DNA of 64,000 bases from CAXXXW01 sp963665555 (lineage in GTDB: Bacteria > Pseudomonadota > Alphaproteobacteria > Thalassobaculales > Thalassobaculaceae), in assembly GCA_963665555.2 (NCBI GenBank), contig OY762308.1:2356001-2420000 (forward strand). The letters are read 5' to 3'. The position numbers and the translations under genes were made by a program. Positions 58,811-64,000 of the stretch are shown here, in pieces (the stretch's first letter is position 1; every line of letters starts with the position of its first letter). The notes under the pieces are model-generated. The model saw only the letters and a list, made by a program, of their open reading frames with translations, searched no databases and was not told the origin of the DNA.

Positions 58811-60418
58811 ATGCGCGACATGAAGGAAGCGTTCATCCGCGACCGGGCCGACGGCTTGTCGGCCGGCCGGATCGGGCGCCGGGAGTTCCTGACGGCGGTC
58901 CTCGCGGCCGGCGTGGCGCTGCCGGCGGCGCTGGCGATGGCGGACAAGGCGATGGCGGCGGCGCCGAAACGGGGCGGGCGGCTGCGCCTCGGCCTCGGCC
59001 ACGGCTCGACCACCGACTCGCTCGACCCCGGCACCTACGAGAACGGCTTCTCCACCTTCCTCGGCTACTGCATCGGCAACCACCTGACCGAGATCGGCCC
59101 CGACGGCCAGCTGCGCCCGGAACTGGCCGAGAGCTACGAGTCGATGGACGCCAAGACCTGGGTGTTCCGCCTGCGCAAGGGCGTCGAGTTCCACAACGGC
59201 AAGACGCTCGCGCCCGAGGACGTGATCGCCTCGCTCCAGCACCACATGGGCGAGGATTCGAAGTCGGCGGCCAAGGGCCTGCTGGAGCCGGTGGTCGAGA
59301 TGAAGGCCGAGGGCGACAGCGTGGTCGTCGTGCTGGCGACCGCGAACGCCGGCTTCCCGACCATCGTCAGCGACTACCACCTGCAGATCATGCCGTCGAA
59401 GGACGGCAAGGTGGACCCGCACGCCGGCGTCGCCTCCGGCGGCTACGCGCTGGAGAGCTACGAGCCGGGCGTGCGCGCCGCCTTCAAGCGCCATCCGAAC
59501 TACTGGAAGTCCGACTCGGCCTGGTTCGACGAGGTCGAGATGCTCTCGCTGCTCGACGTGACGGCGCGCCAGAGCGCGCTGCTGAACGGCGAGGTGGACG
59601 TGATCGACCGGGTCGATCCCAAGACGGTCGGGCTGATGGCGCGCAACCCGAACATCAAGATCCTCGAAACGGTGGGCACGCTCCACTACACCTTCCCGAT
59701 GCGGGTGGACACGCCGCCCTTCGACAATATCGATGTGCGCACGGCGCTGAAGCTGGCGATCCGCCGCCAGGAGCTGGTGGACAAGATCCTGCTCGGCCAC
59801 GGCGCGCTGGGCAACGACCACCCGATCTCCACCGCCAACCAGTTCCACGCGGGCGGCCTGCCGCAGCGCGAGTTCGATCCCGAAAAGGCGGCGGCGCTCT
59901 ACAAGAAGTCCGGCCATAGCGGCCCGATCCAGCTCTCGACCTCCGAGGCCGCCTTCGCCGGCGCCGTGGACGCGGCCCAGCTGATCGCCGCCTCGGCCCG
60001 CGAATGCGGCATCGAGATCGAGGTGGTGCGCGAGCCGAAGGACGGCTACTGGTCCAACGTCTGGAACAAGAAGCCGTGGTCCGCCTGCTACTGGGGCGGC
60101 CGGCCGACGGAGGACTGGATGTTCTCCGCCGCCTATATCGACTCGACGGAGTGGAACGACACCGCCTGGCGCGACACCGACGGGGCGAAGAAGTTCAACC
60201 GCATCGTCGTCGAGGCGCGGGCGGAGCTCGACGTGGAGAAACGCCGGGCGCTGTACTTCGAGGCGCAGCGCCTGATCCGCGACGACGGCGGCGCGGTCGT
60301 GCCGATGTTCGCGAACTACATCCACGGCCTTGCCAAAACGGTCGGGCACGCCGAGGATGTCGCCGGCAACTGGTCGCTCGACGGCAACAAGGCGGCGGAG
60401 CGCTGGTGGTTCGCCTGA
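58811..60418 (+). CDS. peptide-type ABC transporter substrate-binding protein, Tat-exported
   Basis: SBP_bac_5 family receptor of 535 residues. The N-terminus has a twin-arginine signal (GRREFLTAVLAAGVALPAAL) after a 20-residue cytoplasmic stretch, so it is probably exported folded. RPELAESYESMDAKTWVFRLRKGVEFHNGK and HPNYWK are family hallmarks. It feeds the divergent permease/ATPase operon. The ligand may be a peptide, an opine or another amine. GGGAGACGGACA precedes the ATG. Confidence 0.91.
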   Translation: MRDMKEAFIRDRADGLSAGRIGRREFLTAVLAAGVALPAALAMADKAMAAAPKRGGRLRLGLGHGSTTDSLDPGTYENGFSTFLGYCIGNHLTEIGPDGQLRPELAESYESMDAKTWVFRLRKGVEFHNGKTLAPEDVIASLQHHMGEDSKSAAKGLLEPVVEMKAEGDSVVVVLATANAGFPTIVSDYHLQIMPSKDGKVDPHAGVASGGYALESYEPGVRAAFKRHPNYWKSDSAWFDEVEMLSLLDVTARQSALLNGEVDVIDRVDPKTVGLMARNPNIKILETVGTLHYTFPMRVDTPPFDNIDVRTALKLAIRRQELVDKILLGHGALGNDHPISTANQFHAGGLPQREFDPEKAAALYKKSGHSGPIQLSTSEAAFAGAVDAAQLIAASARECGIEIEVVREPKDGYWSNVWNKKPWSACYWGGRPTEDWMFSAAYIDSTEWNDTAWRDTDGAKKFNRIVVEARAELDVEKRRALYFEAQRLIRDDGGAVVPMFANYIHGLAKTVGHAEDVAGNWSLDGNKAAERWWFA

Positions 60419-60504
60419 TCCGGCGCGACACGCGGACCCAACCCGGATCGACCCAACCCGACGAACGGAGCGGCGGCGGGGCCTCGGCCCCGCCGCCGTT
60501 TCCT

Positions 60505-61491
60505 TTACCCCGCCGCTTCCGGCGGGTACGGCCACTCGCCCCGGCCGAGCGCCGCGATGGCCGCGACGACGCGGGCGAAGCTTTCCCGCGCCCGGCGGAC
60601 CGTATGGCGCGCGCGCAGGTAGCCGTGCACCAGGCCCTCCTCCTCGAACAAGGCCGCCCGGCCGCCCGCCGCGCGCAGGCGGTCGCGATAGGCGCGCCCG
60701 TCGCCCGACAGCGGGTCGCACTCGGCCGAGAAGACGACCGTCGGCGCGATCCCGGCGAACCCGTCCGCCGCCAGCGGGGCGAAGCGCGGGTCGCGCGGGG
60801 CCGCCGCGTTCCCGCCGGCGCGGAGGCGGCGGTAGAAGGCGATGTCGGCCGCGCCCAGCATCGGCGCGTTCGCGTGAAGGGCGAGCGATTCCGGCGGCGG
60901 CTCGCCGCCCAGGCCCGGATAGACCAGCACCTGCCCGGCCGGCGCGCACGCCCCCGCCTCGCCCCGGACCGCGCCGCACACCGCCGCCGCGAGGCAGCCG
61001 CCCGCGCTGTCGCCGGCGAGCACGACCCGCCGTCCCCCGGAGGCCGCGTGGCGGAACGCGGCCATCGCGTCCTCGAAATCGGCCGGGAAGACATGCTCCG
61101 GCGCGAGGCGGTAATCGACCGACGCGACCGGCAAGCCGGTCCGCGCGGCGATCTCGGCGCAGATGTCGTCGTGGCTGTCCAGACCGCCGACGACGAAGCC
61201 GCCGCCATGGAAGTACAGAACCTCCGCCGGCGCGCCGGCGCCCCCCGCCGGCCGGTAGCGCCGGACCGGGACCGCGCGCCCGCCCGGCCCGGGGATCGCG
61301 CCGTCCTCGACATCGACCCCGGCCGGGCGGCCGGCGTGGAAGGCGCGGCACATCCGGTCGTAGACCGCGCGCTGCGCCGCGACCGGCAGGTCGGCCGCGC
61401 CGGGCGGGTAATGGGCCCCGGTCGCGCGGATAAACGCCCAGGTCTCCGCGTCGAGCAGGCGGTCGTACTTCGCCGTCCCGTCCTCCGCCAT
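60505..61491 (-). CDS. alpha/beta hydrolase of the hormone-sensitive lipase group
   Basis: Esterase of 328 residues. The oxyanion motif HGGGFVVGG near residue 95, the nucleophile GDSAGG near 158, the acid in ECDPL and the histidine in GLVHGYL form the site of the acetyl-esterase/hormone-sensitive lipase family. No signal peptide, so cytoplasmic. Substrates are usually short-chain esters. Convergent with the ABC receptor gene and divergent from the lyase gene. The ATG at 61491 follows GGGAGGCGGCG. Confidence 0.9.
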   Translation of the reverse strand: MAEDGTAKYDRLLDAETWAFIRATGAHYPPGAADLPVAAQRAVYDRMCRAFHAGRPAGVDVEDGAIPGPGGRAVPVRRYRPAGGAGAPAEVLYFHGGGFVVGGLDSHDDICAEIAARTGLPVASVDYRLAPEHVFPADFEDAMAAFRHAASGGRRVVLAGDSAGGCLAAAVCGAVRGEAGACAPAGQVLVYPGLGGEPPPESLALHANAPMLGAADIAFYRRLRAGGNAAAPRDPRFAPLAADGFAGIAPTVVFSAECDPLSGDGRAYRDRLRAAGGRAALFEEEGLVHGYLRARHTVRRARESFARVVAAIAALGRGEWPYPPEAAG

Positions 61492-61641
61492 CGCCGCCTC
61501 CCGTTGCGCCGCCGCCCGGCGCGAAGGGTCGGCCGAAACGGCGGCGCGCGCAAGCCGCGCCGGGCCGATCCGTTTGCGCCCGGACGCGCGGCCCGGCTAT
61601 AGCCTGTCGGCGGAACGGCGGGCGCGAGGGGGCGCGGCGGC

Positions 61642-63030
61642 ATGGAAGGCGGCGGCATGGCGGGCGGCGGCATGGAGGCGGACAGCCCGACCTCGCTCAG
61701 GATTCCCGATCCGGGGGTCGCGGCGCTGTTCGCGCGCGACGCGCGCTGGCAGGCCTGGCTCGACGTGGAGGCGGCGCTGGCCCTCGCCGAGGCCGATCTC
61801 GGCATGGTCCCGCCCGAGGCGGCGGCCGAGATCGCGCGCAAATGCGACCTCGCCCTGTTCGACCGCGCGCGCCTGGAGGAGGGGTTCCGGCGCACCGGCC
61901 ACATGCTGGTCCCGCTGGTCTGGGAACTGGCGCGGCTGTGCGAGGGAAACGCCGGCGCCTGGGCGCACTGGGGCGCGACCACGCAGAACATCACGCAGAC
62001 CGGCGACCTGCTCCAGCTGCGCAAGGCCCACCGGATTTTCCTGCGCCAGACCGGCGCGGCGCTGGCGGCCTTCGCGGACCTGGCGGAGCGGTCGGCGGAC
62101 ATGGCCGTCCCCGGCCGCACGCACGGCCAGCACGCGGTGCCGGCGACCTGGGGGCTGAAGGCGGCGGCCTGGATCGACGAGTTCGCGCGCCACGCCGAAC
62201 GCCTCGCGCAGTGCGAGCCGCGCGTGTTCCGCGCCATGCTGGGCGGCGCGGCCGGCACCGTCGCCTCCTTCGGCGACCGGGGGCTGGAGGTCCAGGCGCG
62301 CATGGCGGAGCGCCTCGGCATGGCGGCGATGGCGGTGCCGTCGCGCAGCACGATGGACCACCTCGCCGAGTACGTGGCGGTGCTGGCGCTGCTGGCGTCG
62401 AGTTGCGGCAAGTTCGCCAACGAGGTTTACACCGGCATGAAGCAGGAGTTCGGCGAGGTCGAGGAGCCGGTCCCGCCCGGCACGGTCGGCAGCAGCACCA
62501 TGCCGCAGAAGCGCAACCCCCACCTCTCGCAGGATGTCATGGCCCACGCGGCGCGGATCCGCGCCCTGGTCCCGCTCGCCCTCGAGGCGACGATGACGGA
62601 GCACGAGGCGAACCGCCAGACCTCGCTCACGATGCGCCACGCGCTGACGGAATCCTGCGTCCTGCTCGCCGGCGCGCTGGAGCGCGTGCGCGCGATGGCC
62701 GAGGGGCTGACGCTCAGGCCCGAACGGATGCGCGCCAACCTCGACCTGTCCGGCGGCGGGATCGTGGCCGAGCCGGTCATGCTGGCGCTCGGCGAATCCG
62801 TCGGCCGGCAGGAGGCGCACGACATCGTGTACGACGCGGCCCAGGCCGCCGCCGAGGGGGCGGGAAGCTTCCGCGGCCTGCTCGCCGCCGATCCGCGCGT
62901 TACGCGCCACCTGACGGCGGACCGCATCGCCGGGCTGTTCGACCCGGCGCGCTACACCGGCCTCTCCGCCCTCCTGGCGCGGGAGCAGGCGGCGCGCGCC
63001 CGCGAACTGGCGCGGACCCTCGGCGCCTGA
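61642..63030 (+). CDS. lyase of the adenylosuccinate lyase/fumarase superfamily (PcaB-like)
   Basis: Protein of 462 residues in the superfamily of fumarase, adenylosuccinate lyase and 3-carboxymuconate cycloisomerase. The superfamily signature GSSTMPQKRNP is intact, and HWGATTQNITQTGD and PGRTHGQHAVPATWG supply the catalytic region. The TTQNITQTGD form is typical of the PcaB/adenylosuccinate-lyase-like group of unknown specificity. Three in-frame ATGs (61642, 61657, 61672) lie within a GGC-rich start; homology begins at PTSLRIPDPGV, so the last is as likely as the first. Confidence 0.88.
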   Translation: MEGGGMAGGGMEADSPTSLRIPDPGVAALFARDARWQAWLDVEAALALAEADLGMVPPEAAAEIARKCDLALFDRARLEEGFRRTGHMLVPLVWELARLCEGNAGAWAHWGATTQNITQTGDLLQLRKAHRIFLRQTGAALAAFADLAERSADMAVPGRTHGQHAVPATWGLKAAAWIDEFARHAERLAQCEPRVFRAMLGGAAGTVASFGDRGLEVQARMAERLGMAAMAVPSRSTMDHLAEYVAVLALLASSCGKFANEVYTGMKQEFGEVEEPVPPGTVGSSTMPQKRNPHLSQDVMAHAARIRALVPLALEATMTEHEANRQTSLTMRHALTESCVLLAGALERVRAMAEGLTLRPERMRANLDLSGGGIVAEPVMLALGESVGRQEAHDIVYDAAQAAAEGAGSFRGLLAADPRVTRHLTADRIAGLFDPARYTGLSALLAREQAARARELARTLGA

Positions 63031-63059
63031 ACGGGCCGCGCCGGGCCGGGGCCGCCGCG

Positions 63060-63971
63060 CTATCCCGCGAGGATCGCGGCCGCGACAAGCAGCCCGAACA
63101 GGCGGTTGGACCTGAATTTGGCGAGGCAGTCGGCGGGGTCGTCGATGTCCACCCGCGACGCCTGCCAGGCCAGCTGCGCGCCCGCCGGCGCCAGCAGCGC
63201 GAGGAAGGGCCAGCCGAGGCCGGCCGACAGGCCCGCCGCCGCGATCCCCGCCAGCGCGATCCCGTACATCGCCCACAGGAACGGCCGCGTGCGCGCGCCG
63301 AGCGCGAGCGCCGACGACTTCACGCCGACGACCGCGTCGTCCTCCTTGTCCTGGTGGGCGTAGATCGTGTCGTAGCCGAGCGTCCAGGCGATCCCGGCGG
63401 CGTAAAGCAGCAGGCACGCCGGCGACAGCGCGCCGGCCACCGCCGCCCAGCCCATCAACGCGCCCCAGTTGAAGGCGAGGCCGAGCACGAATTGCGGCCA
63501 GTAGGTCACGCGCTTGAACAGCGGATAGGTGAACACCAGCGCCAGCGACGCCGCCCCCAGCGCCCAGCACAACGGGTTCAGCGCCAGCAGCACCGCCAGC
63601 CCCGCCAGCAACTGCGCGGCCAGGAAGGCGAGCGCCGGCCGCGCGCCGATCGCGCCGGAGGCCAGCGGCCGGCCGGCGGTGCGGGCGACGCGGCGGTCGA
63701 AATCCCGGTCCCACAGGTCGTTCACCGTGCAGCCGGCCCCGCGCATCACGACCGCGCCGAGGGCGAACAGCCCGAACAGCGCGGCGACCTCGACCGCGCC
63801 GGCGGCTCCGGCCCCGGCCTTCCAGGCCAGCGCCAGCCCCCACCAGCAGGGCAGCAGCAGCAGCCAGGTCCCGATCGGCCGGTCGAGCCGCATCAGGCGC
63901 GCCCAGGGCCGCCAGGGCGCGGGCAGCAGCCGGTCCACCCAGCCGCCGGAGGGGATATCGCTTGCGGTCAT
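63060..63971 (-). CDS. ubiA: 4-hydroxybenzoate polyprenyltransferase UbiA
   Basis: Membrane prenyltransferase of 303 residues that attaches the polyprenyl chain to 4-hydroxybenzoate in ubiquinone synthesis. The two aspartate-rich diphosphate-binding motifs are NDLWDRDFDRRV (residues 84-95) and DTIYAHQDKEDD; about eight or nine hydrophobic helices are present. RPIGTWLLLLPCWWGL and RTAGRPLASGAI are UbiA hallmarks. Its presence implies aerobic ubiquinone-based respiration. The ATG at 63971 is near the right edge. Confidence 0.94.
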   Translation of the reverse strand: MTASDIPSGGWVDRLLPAPWRPWARLMRLDRPIGTWLLLLPCWWGLALAWKAGAGAAGAVEVAALFGLFALGAVVMRGAGCTVNDLWDRDFDRRVARTAGRPLASGAIGARPALAFLAAQLLAGLAVLLALNPLCWALGAASLALVFTYPLFKRVTYWPQFVLGLAFNWGALMGWAAVAGALSPACLLLYAAGIAWTLGYDTIYAHQDKEDDAVVGVKSSALALGARTRPFLWAMYGIALAGIAAAGLSAGLGWPFLALLAPAGAQLAWQASRVDIDDPADCLAKFRSNRLFGLLVAAAILAG

Positions 63972-64000
63972 CGCGCGCCCCGCATAAACCGGCGCGGACG

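Noticed and set aside
1..64000. tRNA, rRNA, transposase, integrase or attachment sites
   Set aside because: I looked for cloverleaf-like GGTTCGAATCC arms, transposase motifs and terminal inverted repeats and found none convincing; a tRNAscan or ISfinder run would settle it.

Overview
The window is a very GC-rich chromosomal stretch (roughly 70% G+C or more by eye). It fits an alphaproteobacterium, plausibly a Rhodospirillales-like environmental lineage. Pointers are a GAACN7GAAC repeat (the reverse complement of the alphaproteobacterial LexA box) at the start of an imuB-dnaE2 mutasome operon, a PodJ-like polar protein, ubiquinone-pathway ubiA, and many TRAP, ABC, LLM and SDR catabolic genes. 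Species cannot be named from the sequence. Genes are tightly packed, often with 4-base stop/start overlaps, and no gap exceeds 300 bases. I saw no rRNA, tRNA, CRISPR array, transposase or prophage.

Layout. 0-9 kb: SDR, LLM flavin monooxygenase plus hydrolase, a RelBE-type pair, an enolase-superfamily enzyme with a bifunctional aldolase/SDR, a TerB-DnaJ protein, a TfoX-like protein, and a haloalkane dehalogenase gene broken by an internal deletion. 8.7-15.2 kb: exported SMP-30-like protein, an NCS2 nucleobase permease with a cytoplasmic C-terminal domain, YciI, and a complete TRAP transporter. 15.4-20.3 kb: imuB-dnaE2. 20.3-28.8 kb: divergent puuA/puuB-like polyamine genes, a drug/metabolite exporter, moaA, small-protein/HEPN module A, an HpaI-type aldolase with a nicotinamidase-like hydrolase, and a Tat-exported aldo/keto reductase. 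28.8-37.1 kb: DUF6064 membrane protein, TPR protein, dienelactone hydrolase, LLM enzyme, small-protein/HEPN module B, gloA, a 28-residue membrane peptide, a secreted cyanovirin-N-like (CVNH) protein whose frame is broken at a run of 15 C, and a SABATH methyltransferase/phytanoyl-CoA dioxygenase/SDR operon. 37.2-42.8 kb: hydantoinase subunit genes hyuB and hyuA interleaved with two Phd-PIN toxin-antitoxin pairs. 43-50.3 kb: DUF2147 protein, exporter, rhodanese, three-Cys-motif protein with TcmP (AT-rich, probably acquired), two PodJ-like proteins, and a hydratase. 50.4-64 kb: DUF262/HNH GmrSD-like protein, DinG-like helicase, a peptide-type ABC importer with divergent binding protein, acetyl esterase-like hydrolase, adenylosuccinate-lyase-superfamily lyase, and ubiA.

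Two themes stand out. One is broad uptake and turnover of small organic compounds (TRAP and ABC importers, polyamine, hydantoin and sugar-acid enzymes, LLM monooxygenases). The other is a high density of conflict-type genes: RelBE, two Phd-PIN pairs, two copies of the same two-gene small-protein/HEPN module, three-Cys/TcmP and DUF262. The most novel leads are the C15-interrupted secreted CVNH protein and the duplicated small-protein/HEPN module.
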